In this document: in pieces, positions 15,942-25,953 of the stretch | Layout of the letters: every line of letters begins with the position of its first letter | Position numbering within the stretch: the stretch's first letter is position 1 | Source: an uncultured Prevotellaceae bacterium | GTDB taxonomy: Bacteria > Bacteroidota > Bacteroidia > Bacteroidales > Bacteroidaceae | Direction: 5' to 3' | NCBI GenBank assembly: GCA_902770845.1 | Contig: CACXUV010000030.1 | Coordinates: 1 to 32,184 of the forward strand | Length of the DNA stretch: 32,184 nucleotides | The notes under the pieces: model-generated | Seen by the model: the letters and a program-made list of their open reading frames with translations, nothing else | Databases searched by the model: none | What the model was told of the DNA's origin: nothing | Position numbers and translations under genes: made by a program

Positions 15942-17669
15942 TTAGTGCTTCAGTTTTTTGAGTCTTCTTTTCGCATCTGGAGTTTCTGGATAGAGTTCCA
16001 ATGCCTTCTCATAGTTGCGTATGGCTGCATCTGTTATTCCTTCTTGTTCGCATTCTTTTCCCAACAAGGTGTATTCAGCAGCCAGACGTTTCAGTGTTTT
16101 GTCGCGTTGTTTCTTCTCTTGCAACAAGGTTTCGATGACAGACTGCTGGCGATTGATAATAGAAAGCTTATGCCGAATGAAACGTTGTGCTATAGGCTTC
16201 TCGATGTCGTAGCGACTATGGATGGCTTGAAAAAAGTGGTTTAGAAAAGAAGTGAAGTCGCCTTTATCAAAGGCTTGAATGGCATCGTGGTATTGGCGAT
16301 CGGCCTGCCCTTCCTGCAGGGCCTGGCCAATGAGTCGCTGGTCGTTATATTGGCGAGCAAACTGAACCACCTCGGCCCTGACGAAGATGTCTTGTTGACG
16401 AATGGGGGCTTGCAGCGTGATGCCTTGTAGCGAGGTGCATCGCGAAAGGGCAACATAGGTTTGTCCGCCAGCAAACACACCGCCAGTGAAATCGATGTTG
16501 ACCTGTCGAAAAGTGAGTCCCTGACTTTTATGCACGGTGATGGCCCATGCTAACTTGATTGGAAATTGCTCGTAGGTGCCAAGTAGTTGCTCTTCAATCT
16601 TATGTTCTTTTTCATTGAATGTGTAGCGCATGTTTTCCCATACGTCACGTTCCACGGCAAAGTCGTGGCCCTCTTCATCAGCAATGGTCAAGATGCCCTG
16701 TTCCTCATCAATCTCGGTAATTGTGCCTAGTGTGCCATTCACCCATCTTTTTTCTTTGTCGTTCTTGATAAAGATGACTTGTGCACCAGGTTTTACGCGC
16801 AGTTCCATGGGAGTGGGAAGCGATGATTCTGGAAAATCGCCTTTTATGTTGCCAAAAAACACGCTCGCATTGCCTGGAAGCTGTGCAAGCCGCTGTTCGT
16901 TGGTATAGTCCACAACGTCGCGGCGAGCAGCCAGGATGATGCGAAGTGTTTCATCATCTTCTGTGTGATCAGGTTCTGGGGTGGTTGCAAGGCTCCTTTT
17001 GTTCAGTTCTTCAAGATCTTGTGTCGTGGCTTGGTTCTGCCTGATACGATCGAGCATGGCAATAAAGTGGTCGTCTTTCTGTCTGTAGACCTTGCGTAGT
17101 TCAATAGATACCAGTTTCATTTGCTGCCACACCTTTGCATTAAAAAAATAGGCAGATTGATAAAAAGGGCGCAGTAACTGGCGATCATCTTCTTTCAACA
17201 CGGGTTCCAACTGGTAGATGTCGCCCACAAGAAGCAATTGCTTGCCGCCAAAAGGTTCGTAGTTGCGTGTATAGATGCGCAGAACACGGTCGATAAAATC
17301 AATAATGTCGGCCCGCACCATGGAAATTTCGTCGATGATAATCAGTTCTATTTCTCGCAGCAGCTTGCAGTGGGCGCTGGAATATTTCAGTGTCTCTCTG
17401 ATGTGCCGGCGATCATAGCGCGTGTCGTTGGGTAGCAGAGGATGGAAAGGCAGACGAAAGAAACTATGCAATGTGGCTCCTCCTGCGTTGATGGCAGCAA
17501 TGCCTGTGGGAGCCAGAATCACGTTTTTCTTTTTTGTGGTTTGTGCCACATATCGCAGAAAGGTGCTTTTTCCCGTGCCCGCCTTTCCTGTAAGGAAAAG
17601 CGAGCGACGGGTGTAGTTCACGATTTGCAGAGCATCTTGCCACTCCTTGTTGTCGAAGTCCAGTTCCAT
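15942..17669 (-). CDS. PIF1-like DNA helicase with C-terminal TPR-like segment
   Basis: A 575-aa superfamily 1B helicase, expected to unwind DNA 5' to 3' and clear structured DNA or R-loops. Walker A GKAGTGKS is at residues 28-35 (Lys34), with VILAPTGIAAINAGG, Walker B LIIIDEISMV and GDIYQLEPV after it. The motor ends with ITVHKSQGLTF and VALSRCTSLQGI. The last 60 residues (LLGKECEQEGITDAAIRNY, then EKALELYPETPDAKRRL) look like one to two TPR helices, probably a protein-contact tail. Its ATG overlaps the stop of the penicillin-binding protein gene by one base (TAATG), so translation is probably coupled. It is the last gene of the envelope operon, an unexpected place for a helicase. Confidence 0.9.
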   Translation of the reverse strand: MELDFDNKEWQDALQIVNYTRRSLFLTGKAGTGKSTFLRYVAQTTKKKNVILAPTGIAAINAGGATLHSFFRLPFHPLLPNDTRYDRRHIRETLKYSSAHCKLLREIELIIIDEISMVRADIIDFIDRVLRIYTRNYEPFGGKQLLLVGDIYQLEPVLKEDDRQLLRPFYQSAYFFNAKVWQQMKLVSIELRKVYRQKDDHFIAMLDRIRQNQATTQDLEELNKRSLATTPEPDHTEDDETLRIILAARRDVVDYTNEQRLAQLPGNASVFFGNIKGDFPESSLPTPMELRVKPGAQVIFIKNDKEKRWVNGTLGTITEIDEEQGILTIADEEGHDFAVERDVWENMRYTFNEKEHKIEEQLLGTYEQFPIKLAWAITVHKSQGLTFRQVNIDFTGGVFAGGQTYVALSRCTSLQGITLQAPIRQQDIFVRAEVVQFARQYNDQRLIGQALQEGQADRQYHDAIQAFDKGDFTSFLNHFFQAIHSRYDIEKPIAQRFIRHKLSIINRQQSVIETLLQEKKQRDKTLKRLAAEYTLLGKECEQEGITDAAIRNYEKALELYPETPDAKRRLKKLKH

Positions 17670-20149
17670 TATTGAGCAATGTCTTCCTCTTTAGTAGCTG
17701 TAGCGGGCTCTGCTTGAGTCTGATTTACAATGGTGCCTGTGACGGTACTGTCTTGGCCTTCAGAATATATTGGGCCGTTTTCATCATCCATGAATTGCGA
17801 CAAGCTGTCATTCAGTAGCGAGTCTGGAGAGATATAAGTGCCCGTGCACTGATACATGGTTGAGTTGATTTCTGCATCGTGTGCTGGGGCAAACTTTCCA
17901 CGATAGTGCTTGAATCGCGGATCGGAAAGAACGGCCTCATAGAATGCACCACAAATGGGCAGAGCCGTGCGCGATCCTTGTCCAAGCTGGCCCGTTCGGA
18001 AGTGAATGGCGCGATATTCACCTCCAACCCATGCACCACACACCAGTTTGGGCGAAATGCCCACGAACCATGCATCGGAATGATTGTTGGATGTTCCTGT
18101 CTTGCCGCCAAAATCCGTATCAGCAAACGAGCGCACATAGTGCCACATATTCATGCTGGTGCCACCGGGTTCGCGCATGCCGGCCATGAGCATTTGCTGC
18201 ATGAGAAAGGCCGAACGGTAACTGATGGCCTGATGTGTTTCGGTGGGAGCCGTGTAGATTTCGTTGCCATCGCGATCGAGAATGCGTGTCACCAGTACAG
18301 CTCGATCGTGTGCTTTTCCGTCGTTGATGGCGGTGGAGTAGGCATTGACCAGTTCTATCAGCGTTACGTCGCTCGATCCCAGTGCCAGTGCAGGGGTTTC
18401 ATCGAGCTTGCTGTGAATGCCCATGACGCGAGCTGTTTGTGCAATTTTGTCAATGCCCAGTTCTTGCCCTAACTTTGCGGCTACAGAGTTGATACTTTGC
18501 GCAAAAGCCGATTTCAATAGCATGTTGCTGCCAGTAAAGTAGCCGTTAGCATTGGTGGGGGCCCAGGTCACGTCTTTCTTTTGTATTGGGTCATACACCT
18601 GCATGGCGAAGTAACTGTCTTCGCGTCGGTCACAGGGGGTCAGTCCCTGATTCATGGCCTCGGTATACACGAAAAGTTTGAATGTAGAACCAGGTTGGCG
18701 CATGGCTGTAACTTTGTCATATTTCCAGGTGTCGAAATCTATATCGCCCACCCATGCTTTGACATAGCCCGTCTCTGGCTCCATGGCCACAAAGCCGCAG
18801 TGCATGAAATGCTCCATATAGCGAATGGAGTCCATAGTTGACATTTCTGTCTCGTAGGTTCCGTTGTAGCTGAACAGCTTTACTGGATGTGGCTTATCCA
18901 GATAGGCCCAAACAGAGTCTGGCTGATCAGGAAATCTTTTTTCCAGTTGCTTGAATATGGGCAGACGCTTGGCAATGTTTTCAATGAAGTTTGGTATTTC
19001 CTGATGCTGTTCATCCTGCCAGGGGTTAGTGGTTCCCCAGTGGTCGTTGAAGCGTTTTTGCAAGGCTTTCATCTGGTCCCATGCAGCTTTCTCAGCATAG
19101 GCTTGCATGCGGGTGTCGATAGTGGTGTAGATTTTCAAGCCGTCGGTATAAAGATCAATGCCGTTCTCATGGCACCAGTCACTCAAATAATCATCCAATT
19201 CCTGTCGAAAGTAGGTTGCTTGTCCGTCGTAGGCGTTTTCCACACTATAGTCCAGGCTAATTTCTTTAAGCTTCAGCGAGTCGCATTGCTGTGATGTGAG
19301 GTGGTTGTGGGCGAGCATCAGGTCAAGCACAATGTTGCGTCGTTTCTTGCTGTTGTCTGGATGCAGTCGCGGATTATAGTAAGTCGTAGCCTTGAGCATG
19401 CCTACAAGAATGGCGGCCTGATCAGCAGTAAGCTGCTTGGGTTGAATGCCGAAATAGGTTTTGCAGGCTGTCTTGATGCCGAAAGAATTGCTGCCAAAGT
19501 CAACAGTATTGGCATACATGGTCAGAATGTCTTCTTTTGTGAAGTTCCACTCCAGCTTCATGGCTGTGATCCATTCCTTGCTTTTCATGATGAGCATCTT
19601 CAGGCCAGGTACGTTACCCAACAAGCCTCTGGAATACTCCGTGCGTACGCGAAAGAGGTTCTTGGCCAGCTGCTGGGTAATAGTTGAAGCACCACGGGCA
19701 TCGTGATGTAACACATAGTCTTTCAACGCGGCCGCAAATGCCTGGTAATCTATGCCATGGTGATGATAGAAACGCTCGTCTTCGGTGTCGATGAGAGCCT
19801 GCCAAAACACTGGAGCCACGTCTTCGTACTGTATGGGTGTCCGATTTTCGCTGAAGAACTTGCCAATCAGCACCGAGTCGGCGCTATATATCTCTGAGGC
19901 TTGGTTAGGGCGCTTATTGATGATGGTGTGCATGCTGGGCGACTTGCCGAAGAGCCACAGGAAATTATTGTCGACAGCTAGCAGATACAGCACAAAAGTT
20001 ATAATCAGCGTGACGAGTGCCAACATAATCCTTACATACCAAGCCTTGCCTGTGTAAAGTTTTTTATAGTTTCTCCAAGGCGCACCTATGGCACACTTCA
20101 GTTTGTTCCAGAGTATCGTGCGACTATTTTTATTTTGTTCGTTCTCCAT
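17669..20149 (-). CDS. Class A penicillin-binding protein (PBP1A-like)
   Basis: An 826-aa bifunctional peptidoglycan polymerase. A short cytoplasmic N-terminus is followed by one membrane span (about residues 41-58). The GT51 glycosyltransferase domain has [12 protein letters not shown] with the catalytic Glu and [14 protein letters not shown]. The transpeptidase has S-T-F-K (Ser488, Lys491), SxN in SINSVAA, and KTGTS (Lys683). The extracytoplasmic tail is Thr/Glu-rich and low in complexity. The frame is open for 21 codons upstream within miaA, but MENEQNKN at 20149 gives the usual cytoplasmic start and is chosen. It still overlaps the miaA stop by 20 bp. In this operon, lipid A and peptidoglycan synthesis would be co-expressed. 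Confidence 0.93.
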   Translation of the reverse strand: MENEQNKNSRTILWNKLKCAIGAPWRNYKKLYTGKAWYVRIMLALVTLIITFVLYLLAVDNNFLWLFGKSPSMHTIINKRPNQASEIYSADSVLIGKFFSENRTPIQYEDVAPVFWQALIDTEDERFYHHHGIDYQAFAAALKDYVLHHDARGASTITQQLAKNLFRVRTEYSRGLLGNVPGLKMLIMKSKEWITAMKLEWNFTKEDILTMYANTVDFGSNSFGIKTACKTYFGIQPKQLTADQAAILVGMLKATTYYNPRLHPDNSKKRRNIVLDLMLAHNHLTSQQCDSLKLKEISLDYSVENAYDGQATYFRQELDDYLSDWCHENGIDLYTDGLKIYTTIDTRMQAYAEKAAWDQMKALQKRFNDHWGTTNPWQDEQHQEIPNFIENIAKRLPIFKQLEKRFPDQPDSVWAYLDKPHPVKLFSYNGTYETEMSTMDSIRYMEHFMHCGFVAMEPETGYVKAWVGDIDFDTWKYDKVTAMRQPGSTFKLFVYTEAMNQGLTPCDRREDSYFAMQVYDPIQKKDVTWAPTNANGYFTGSNMLLKSAFAQSINSVAAKLGQELGIDKIAQTARVMGIHSKLDETPALALGSSDVTLIELVNAYSTAINDGKAHDRAVLVTRILDRDGNEIYTAPTETHQAISYRSAFLMQQMLMAGMREPGGTSMNMWHYVRSFADTDFGGKTGTSNNHSDAWFVGISPKLVCGAWVGGEYRAIHFRTGQLGQGSRTALPICGAFYEAVLSDPRFKHYRGKFAPAHDAEINSTMYQCTGTYISPDSLLNDSLSQFMDDENGPIYSEGQDSTVTGTIVNQTQAEPATATKEEDIAQ

Positions 20150-21041
20150 TTTGGTTGATATATTTGATAATAGTTTCTTTCTCCCATGGCAGGAACCACT
20201 GCACAGCAGCATCTTTCTTGAACCACGTCAGTTGTTTGCGAGCATAGCGACGGGTGTTGCCTTTCATGCGTTCTGTTGCCTCTTCAAGACTCCATGTTCC
20301 GTCGATGTGAGCAAACATTTCTTTGTAGCCCACTGTATTCAGCGCGTTCAGATGGCGTAGCGGATAGAGTGACCGGGCCTCCTGTAGCAATCCGTCGGTC
20401 AGCATCTGGTCTACGCGCTGGTTGATGCGTGTATATAGCTCTTCGCGCGGTCGATTCAGCCCAATCTTCATGATGCTGAAGGGGCGCTGCTTGCGTTCAT
20501 TCTTTCGAAATGAGGTGTAGGTGCGCCCTGTCATCATACAAATTTCAAGCGCATGAACCACGCGGCGTGGATTCTTTTTATCAACAATAGCATAATGTTC
20601 CGGATCCAGTTGCCTCAGTTCTTCGCACAGACTTTCCAGACCTTTGCTTGCCAATCGCTGTTTCAGCAGGGTTCGTGTGCAGTCATCGACTGTTGGAATG
20701 TCGTCAATACCATTACAAACAGCATCGATATACATCATGCTACCCCCACTCATCAGGGCTACATCGCTGTTGGCAAAGAGTGTGTCAATTACATTTAGCG
20801 CCTGTTGTTCATACATGGAGGCACTGTAGTAGTCTTGAATGCTCAGCGTTCCCACAAAGTAGTGCCGCACCTGCCGAAGTTGTTCTTCGGTGGGTGCGGC
20901 TGTACCAATTTTCAGTTCACGATAAATTTGGCGTGAGTCTGCATTGATGATAGGTATGCCAAAGTGTTTGGCAATATCCAGGCACAACTCCGTTTTTCCC
21001 ACAGCTGTTGGCCCAGTAACCACTATCAGCTTTTTGTTCAA
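20130..21041 (-). CDS. miaA: tRNA dimethylallyltransferase
   Basis: A 303-aa enzyme that transfers a dimethylallyl group to N6 of A37 in tRNAs reading UNN codons. GPTAVGKT (residues 10-17) is the P-loop, and [20 protein letters not shown] is the typical substrate site. [18 protein letters not shown] and [20 protein letters not shown] follow, as in the family. The start is a TTG at 21041 that overlaps the lpxA stop (TTGA). No ATG nearby would keep the first strand (KLIVVTG), so TTG is well supported. Its 3' end overlaps the penicillin-binding protein gene. Confidence 0.95.
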   Translation of the reverse strand: MNKKLIVVTGPTAVGKTELCLDIAKHFGIPIINADSRQIYRELKIGTAAPTEEQLRQVRHYFVGTLSIQDYYSASMYEQQALNVIDTLFANSDVALMSGGSMMYIDAVCNGIDDIPTVDDCTRTLLKQRLASKGLESLCEELRQLDPEHYAIVDKKNPRRVVHALEICMMTGRTYTSFRKNERKQRPFSIMKIGLNRPREELYTRINQRVDQMLTDGLLQEARSLYPLRHLNALNTVGYKEMFAHIDGTWSLEEATERMKGNTRRYARKQLTWFKKDAAVQWFLPWEKETIIKYINQNGERTK

Positions 21042-21808
21042 CGAATGATGCCTCGCTTTGAGTTTTCAATAAATGAGCAGATGTATTCCACCTCCTTCGA
21101 GTTGGGATATTTTATTCGTGCCTCTGCCACGCCGTCCTTCAGTATTCCTTGGGCATAGATAATGCGGTAGGCATCATGAATCATTTCAATGGTTTCGTTG
21201 GAGAAACCACGACGACGCAATCCAATCAGGTTTACACCGGCAAAACGAATGGGTTCTTTGCCTGCAATGACATAGGGGGGGACGTCTTGACTGGTGCGTG
21301 TTCCACCCTGAATCATCACATAGCCGCCAATGTTGTTGAACTGGTGAACCAGTACTTCGGCAGAAATAATGGCATTGTCGTCGACCACAACTTCACCGGC
21401 AAATTTTGTTGAGTTTCCAATGATGCATCCATTGCCTATCACACAGTCATGGGCCACGTGCATGTTCTCCATTAACAGATTGCCCGATCCTACAATGGTT
21501 TTCCCCTTTGATGCAGTTCCACGGCTGATCGTCACATTTTCGCGAATGGAGTTGTTGTCACCTATTTCGCAGGTGGTTTCTTCGCCACGAAACTTCAGGT
21601 CTTGCGGTTTGGTAGAGATACTGGCACCAGGAAAGAACTCATTGCCCGATCCAATACGTGCTCCAGTGTGAATAGTCACGTTGTTCATGAGTGTATTGTT
21701 GTCGCCAATAACCACGTTCTTGTCAATCACGCAGAACGGGCCAATTACGTTGCCATCACCAAGTTTTGCCTCAGGATCGACAACTGCTAATGGGTGAATT
21801 TTATTCAT
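21038..21808 (-). CDS. lpxA: UDP-N-acetylglucosamine O-acyltransferase
   Basis: A 256-aa cytoplasmic enzyme for the first step of lipid A synthesis, moving a hydroxyacyl chain from ACP to the 3-OH of UDP-GlcNAc. The left-handed beta-helix is visible as hexapeptides ([20 protein letters not shown] and others), and the catalytic pair region [10 protein letters not shown] has His117 and His120. The C-terminus is the family's helical cap ([19 protein letters not shown]). Length is normal. It sits 46 bp after lpxC-fabZ, and its stop overlaps miaA. Confidence 0.96.
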   Translation of the reverse strand: MNKIHPLAVVDPEAKLGDGNVIGPFCVIDKNVVIGDNNTLMNNVTIHTGARIGSGNEFFPGASISTKPQDLKFRGEETTCEIGDNNSIRENVTISRGTASKGKTIVGSGNLLMENMHVAHDCVIGNGCIIGNSTKFAGEVVVDDNAIISAEVLVHQFNNIGGYVMIQGGTRTSQDVPPYVIAGKEPIRFAGVNLIGLRRRGFSNETIEMIHDAYRIIYAQGILKDGVAEARIKYPNSKEVEYICSFIENSKRGIIR

Positions 21809-21854
21809 AGTGTGCTATTAAATTTGTCTTAGTTCGTATGTGGGCTGTCACTCA

Positions 21855-23240
21855 CTATTTGTTCTTTACGATCTGTGCGGTGAAAGTGGCTTCCGACACG
21901 ATGTGGTCGCCCACAAAGGCATAGCCTTTCATTGACGAAACACCATGGCGCAGTGGAGCCAATAGGTCTACCTTGAATAACAAGGTGTCGCCGGGCACAA
22001 CCTTCTGACGGAACTTCACGCCGTCAATCTTCATGAAATACGTACTCCAGCGTTCTGGTTCCTCAACGGTGTTGAGCACCAGCAGACCGCCACATTGGGC
22101 CATTGCCTCTATTTGCAGCACGCCTGGCATGACGGGCTCCTGTGGGAAATGACCCTGGAAGAAAGGCTCGTTGGACGTAATATTCTTGACACCCACAATG
22201 CTGGTTGCTCCCAGCGAGATAACTTTATCGACCAGCTGCATAGGATAACGGTGGGGGAGTAGTTCGCGAATACGATTCACATCCATCACAGGCGTCTCGT
22301 TGGGATCATAGGCTGGAGCCTGAATTTCGTGTTTGCGGATTTCCTTGCGAATTTCGCGTGCAAAACGATTGTTAATGGTATGACCAGGACGGGTGGCAAT
22401 GATACGCCCCTTGATAGGCTTGCCTATGAGGGCCATGTCGCCAATGATGTCGAGCAGTTTGTGACGCGTACATTCGTTTTCCCATGCCAGTGGCTTGTGC
22501 TGAATGTAGCCCAATTCGTTAGCACTGCGATGCTCCACGTGCAGCATGTCGGCCAACATATCCAAACGTTCCTGGGTAGTCTGCCGTTCATAAATCACGA
22601 TGGCGTTATCCAAGTCGCCGCCCTTGATGAGGTTAGCCTGTAGCAGCGGTTCAATGTCGCGTACAAAAACAAAGGTACGCGCGGGCGCAATGTCGGTGGG
22701 ATATTTGTGAATATCGTCGAGTGTTGCAAACTGGCTGTTGATGAATTTCGACTCAAAAGAACACATTGTTGTAAGTGAAAATTCTTCATCGGGAAGGATG
22801 GTAATGCACGAACCCGATTCTTCGTCCTTCACTTCAATCTTCTTGCGAATGACATACCAGTCCTTGGGCGCATTTTGTTCCTCAATGCCCACCTCTTGAA
22901 TTTTCTTTACATATTGCACGGCTGAGCCGTCGAGAATGGGAAATTCGGGGCCGTTTACCTGGATGAGACAGTTGTCGACTCCCAAGGCATATAGTGCCGA
23001 TAAGGCATGCTCTACGGTCGATACTCTTGCATCGCCTTTTCCCAAAACGGTGCCGCGCTGTGTGTCAATCACATTTTCGGCTATGCCGTCAATAGTGGGC
23101 ATGCCTTCAAGGTCGATGCGCTGAATTTTATAACCGTGGTTCTCTGGAGCCGGGTTGAATGTCACCGTGAGGCTTAGTCCTGTATGAAGACCTTTTCCAC
23201 AAAGTGAAAAGCTTCCTTTCAGTGTCTTTTGTTTCATCAT
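21855..23240 (-). CDS. lpxC/fabZ: Fused LpxC deacetylase - FabZ dehydratase
   Basis: A 461-aa bifunctional protein. Residues 1 to about 305 are LpxC, the zinc-dependent UDP-3-O-acyl-GlcNAc deacetylase and committed step of lipid A synthesis. Zinc ligands are in TVEHALSAL (His78) and HKLLDIIGD (His260, Asp264). Residues from about 315 are FabZ, the hydroxyacyl-ACP dehydratase, with LLPHRYPMQLVDKV and catalytic GHFPQEPVMPG (His364) plus Glu in LQIEAMAQ. This fusion is known in Bacteroidetes and ties lipid A to fatty-acid supply. The start could be either of two adjacent ATGs. It lies between lpxD (19 bp) and lpxA (46 bp). Confidence 0.97.
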   Translation of the reverse strand: MMKQKTLKGSFSLCGKGLHTGLSLTVTFNPAPENHGYKIQRIDLEGMPTIDGIAENVIDTQRGTVLGKGDARVSTVEHALSALYALGVDNCLIQVNGPEFPILDGSAVQYVKKIQEVGIEEQNAPKDWYVIRKKIEVKDEESGSCITILPDEEFSLTTMCSFESKFINSQFATLDDIHKYPTDIAPARTFVFVRDIEPLLQANLIKGGDLDNAIVIYERQTTQERLDMLADMLHVEHRSANELGYIQHKPLAWENECTRHKLLDIIGDMALIGKPIKGRIIATRPGHTINNRFAREIRKEIRKHEIQAPAYDPNETPVMDVNRIRELLPHRYPMQLVDKVISLGATSIVGVKNITSNEPFFQGHFPQEPVMPGVLQIEAMAQCGGLLVLNTVEEPERWSTYFMKIDGVKFRQKVVPGDTLLFKVDLLAPLRHGVSSMKGYAFVGDHIVSEATFTAQIVKNK

Positions 23241-23259
23241 TATATTTTTTTTCTTCTGT

Positions 23260-24294
23260 TTACTTGTTCTTGAGCGCCTCTATTTCTTTGCGCAGCGCGC
23301 TCAGTTCTTTATACATATCAGGCAGACGGCGAAGCATGGCCATGCCCTTGAAGTAGACTTTCGGATCCATTGCTGGCGAGCCAATGAGTGTTTCGCCATT
23401 GCCTTTAGTATTGCCAATGACACCGCACTGTGCACCTACAAAAGTTTTGTCGGCCACATTGATATGGCCGGCAAAGCCTGCTTGTCCACCTACCATGCAC
23501 CAGGAGCCAATCTTGGTGGAACCTGCCAAGCCCACCTGAGCCGACATGACTGTGTTTTCGCCAATCTCGCAGTTATGGGCCACTTGAATTAAGTTGTCGA
23601 GCTTTACGCCACTGTGAATCACTGTTTGGCCCATTGTTGAACGGTCTATGCAGGTGTTGGCACCAATCTCTACGTTGTCTTCTATGATGACGATGCCAAT
23701 TTGTGGTATTTTGTCGTAGCCTTCTGCATTGGGAGCAAAGCCGAAACCGTCGGCACCAATAACGCTGCCTGCGTGGATGGTGACGTTGTTGCCCAATTGA
23801 CAGCCTTGATAAATGGTTACGTTGGGATAAATCAGACAGTTTGCTCCCACTTTCACACCATCACCAATCACAGCATGCGAATATATTTGCGAACCGTCGC
23901 CAATAACGGCTCCATCGCCAATAACAGCAAAAGCACCAATGAATACATCCTTTCCTACATGTGCTTTGGGCGAAATGGAAGCCAGTGGGTCTATGCCTGT
24001 CTTTTTAGGTCTCATCTGCTCATAAAGCTGCAGCAGTTTGGCCACAGCCTCATAGGCATTTTTTACACGGATGAGCGTGGGCTTTACCTCATGCTCCAAT
24101 TCCAAATCGTCGTTGACAAGCACTACCGACGATTCCGTTTCATAAACATAATGGGTGTATTTGGGATTTGACAGGAAAGAGATGGCACCTTTTCGGCCCT
24201 CTTCAATCTTGGCAAATGCAGAGACGACGGCATTCTCATTGCCTTCTACTCTACCTCCGATTAACTCGGCGATTTGTTTTGCTGTAAATTCCAT
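23260..24294 (-). CDS. lpxD: UDP-3-O-acylglucosamine N-acyltransferase
   Basis: A 344-aa acyltransferase for the third step of lipid A synthesis. The N-terminal uridine-binding domain spans about residues 1-100 ([20 protein letters not shown]). A long left-handed beta-helix follows, with [21 protein letters not shown] and catalytic His240 in [13 protein letters not shown]. The C-terminal helix is [18 protein letters not shown]. Length is normal. A TACCTTTG box in the 48-bp gap before it suggests it can also be transcribed without the HD gene. Confidence 0.96.
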   Translation of the reverse strand: MEFTAKQIAELIGGRVEGNENAVVSAFAKIEEGRKGAISFLSNPKYTHYVYETESSVVLVNDDLELEHEVKPTLIRVKNAYEAVAKLLQLYEQMRPKKTGIDPLASISPKAHVGKDVFIGAFAVIGDGAVIGDGSQIYSHAVIGDGVKVGANCLIYPNVTIYQGCQLGNNVTIHAGSVIGADGFGFAPNAEGYDKIPQIGIVIIEDNVEIGANTCIDRSTMGQTVIHSGVKLDNLIQVAHNCEIGENTVMSAQVGLAGSTKIGSWCMVGGQAGFAGHINVADKTFVGAQCGVIGNTKGNGETLIGSPAMDPKVYFKGMAMLRRLPDMYKELSALRKEIEALKNK

Positions 24295-24324
24295 TAGTAT
24301 AGACTTTTATTGCAATAATTGCTG

Positions 24325-24332
24325 CAAAGGTA
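24325..24332 (-). promoter_or_regulatory. Internal promoter box before lpxD
   Basis: TACCTTTG on the minus strand, 30 bases before the lpxD start and inside the short gap after the HD gene. The nearest upstream TTTG is 26 bases away, longer than the usual 19-21, so this is tentative. It would make lpxD the first gene of the core lipid A unit. Confidence 0.45.
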
Positions 24333-24342
24333 CATAAAAAAA

Positions 24343-25557
24343 TTAGAATCTCTGATAACAAAGGTAATATTTTCTGATTTTTTTAGAAAGTAGTGCCACA
24401 TTCAACAGTTCAGATGCCTCTGAAATGTTTTTTATCGTGCCATCTTTGTAGAGAATGTCTATTGAGTCGTCATCAACAGAATACATGTCTTTCTGGATCT
24501 TGTTCAGACTCATCATGTAATGGGCATCGCTCACGCGAATTTGCATCTTGTGAGCTATCATGTCTTGCAACTCGTCAATGCGCTCACTGCTCACTGGCTC
24601 TTCGTGCACTTCCACCTTGAAGATGCGACGGTCGAGCATGTCGGTGGCCAGTGTCGAAAGAATTCTGTCGGAATCGTTCTTCCATACTTTCATGGAACTC
24701 CATATATCGCTATCGTCTAATTCCTTATAGTTATTCAGCGCTTCGTCATCGAAATTTTTTGCGTCAATGTCGTTTTGCAGAAAAAAAGCCAGTGCTGGTG
24801 GGGCAAACACGTTGTGGCCTGATTTCACCAGATCCTTGGCTCGGGTGAGCATGTTCACCAGCACTTTCTCGTAGGCTACTGCTGTTTTGTGCAGATACAC
24901 CTGCCAGTACATGAGTCTGCGCGTGGTGAGATAGTTTTCCAGTGAATATATGCCTTTCTGCTCTACCACAAGCCTGTCGTCGATCACGTTCAGCATCTTG
25001 ATGATGCGTGCAGAACCGATATTGCCTTCGGTAACACCTGTATAGAAAGAGTCACGGCGTAAATAGTCCAAACGGTCCATGTCGAGTTGACTTGAAATGA
25101 GTTGGTGCAGGAAGCGTTTGGGATATTCGTCTTTAAAAATGGCAATGGCCAGATTGAGCTGTCCGCTTAGGTCGCGATTTATCCGTTCCATCATCAAAAG
25201 CGATATTTCCTCATGAGAGATACCATGAATAAGTGTGTTTTCAAGCACATGTGAAAATGGTCCGTGGCCAATATCGTGCATCAGAATGGCTGCTTGCACG
25301 GCTTCTGCTTCGGAGTCGAAGATGAACTGTCCCTTTTGCTGTAAGGAAAGAATGGCTTCGCTCATAAGATGGAAGGCACCCAGCGAATGCTGAAAGCGAG
25401 TGTGGCGTGCTCCTGGATAGACAACAGATGCAAGGCCCAACTGATTGATGCGGTTCAGCCGCTGAAAGAGTGGATGCCTGACTATATCGTAAAGCAATCC
25501 TTGTGGAATCTTTATAAATCCAAATACGGGGTCGTTAATAATCTTTGCGTCATTCAT
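24343..25557 (-). CDS. HD-domain phosphohydrolase (dGTPase/SAMHD1-like)
   Basis: A 404-aa protein with a clear HD metal site: RHTRFQHSLG (His52, His57), ILMHDIGHGPFSH (His94-Asp95, His98, His103) and a later Asp in LDMDRLDYLRRD. The N-terminal stretch FQRLNRINQLGLASVVYPGA is typical of the YwfO/SAMHD1-like group, members of which hydrolyse dNTPs; the substrate here is not shown. The C-terminal 150 residues are helical. It leads the lpxD-lpxC/fabZ-lpxA-miaA run and reads the same way with a 48-bp gap. Its own promoter is probably at 25610-25641. Confidence 0.88.
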   Translation of the reverse strand: MNDAKIINDPVFGFIKIPQGLLYDIVRHPLFQRLNRINQLGLASVVYPGARHTRFQHSLGAFHLMSEAILSLQQKGQFIFDSEAEAVQAAILMHDIGHGPFSHVLENTLIHGISHEEISLLMMERINRDLSGQLNLAIAIFKDEYPKRFLHQLISSQLDMDRLDYLRRDSFYTGVTEGNIGSARIIKMLNVIDDRLVVEQKGIYSLENYLTTRRLMYWQVYLHKTAVAYEKVLVNMLTRAKDLVKSGHNVFAPPALAFFLQNDIDAKNFDDEALNNYKELDDSDIWSSMKVWKNDSDRILSTLATDMLDRRIFKVEVHEEPVSSERIDELQDMIAHKMQIRVSDAHYMMSLNKIQKDMYSVDDDSIDILYKDGTIKNISEASELLNVALLSKKIRKYYLCYQRF

Positions 25558-25609
25558 ATTTCGTCATCATTTCATTGCACTGCCATCGTTGATATGTGCA
25601 ACTTCGTCG

Positions 25610-25641
25610 CAAAGTTCGGAAAAAATCTTGAGACCTGCAAG
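25610..25641 (-). promoter_or_regulatory. Probable promoter of the HD/lipid A operon
   Basis: On the minus strand CTTG (25638-25641) precedes GAACTTTG (25610-25617) by 20 bases. Each differs from TTTG/TAnnTTTG by one base at a conserved position, but the spacing is exact. It lies 52 bases before the HD gene start. Confidence 0.4.
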
Positions 25642-25696
25642 AAAAAAGCAGGAAATCTTATAGCACAATGAGTGGCATATTCATTCTGCTTCATGA

Positions 25697-25784
25697 CCAT
25701 ATTGTTTTCGTCGTGTAACTATATTGTTTACGGTGTCTAACCATCATGTTTACGGTGTCTAACCATCATGTTTACGACTTGGAA
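25697..25784. repeat. Tandem repeat, four 22-bp units
   Basis: Four consecutive 22-bp units start at 25697, 25719, 25741 and 25763. Units 2 and 3 differ only at two positions near the start (ctatat versus ccatca); units 1 and 4 are more diverged. The shared core is TGTTTACGGTGTCTAA. There are no spacers, so this is not a CRISPR array. It lies midway between divergent promoters and could be a multi-site protein-binding region or a slipped-strand minisatellite. Confidence 0.75.
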
Positions 25785-25896
25785 GTAATAATGATTGCGT
25801 TTTCATCTGTCATAATGGGCATCAGAATGGTAGACAGACCTTCTTAAATATGCGAAAATGTGGAGACAGAAAGGACTGTTTTCGATTTTTTTTGAT

Positions 25897-25904
25897 TATT
25901 TTTG
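25897..25904 (+). promoter_or_regulatory. Promoter -7 box for the methyltransferase-nitrilase pair
   Basis: TATTTTTG matches TAnnTTTG, about 50 bases before the ATG at 25954. There is no TTTG at the standard -33 position. Confidence 0.45.
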
Positions 25905-25953
25905 CACCCGATTGCTTCAGCAATGCAGATGCATCATTAAATAAACTTGACCA

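Larger units (their letters stand above)
25558..25953. other. Divergent intergenic region with a tandem repeat
   Basis: A 396-base gap between the HD gene and the methyltransferase. It contains a minus-strand promoter-like pair near 25610-25641, a 22-bp tandem repeat (25697-25784) and a + strand TATTTTTG box (25897-25904). No further gene is apparent. A long minus-strand frame that covers it (25822-26853) is a shadow of the methyltransferase. Confidence 0.6.

Noticed and set aside
25697-25784. CRISPR-like array
   Set aside because: The 22-bp units are directly adjacent with no unique spacers, and no cas genes are present.
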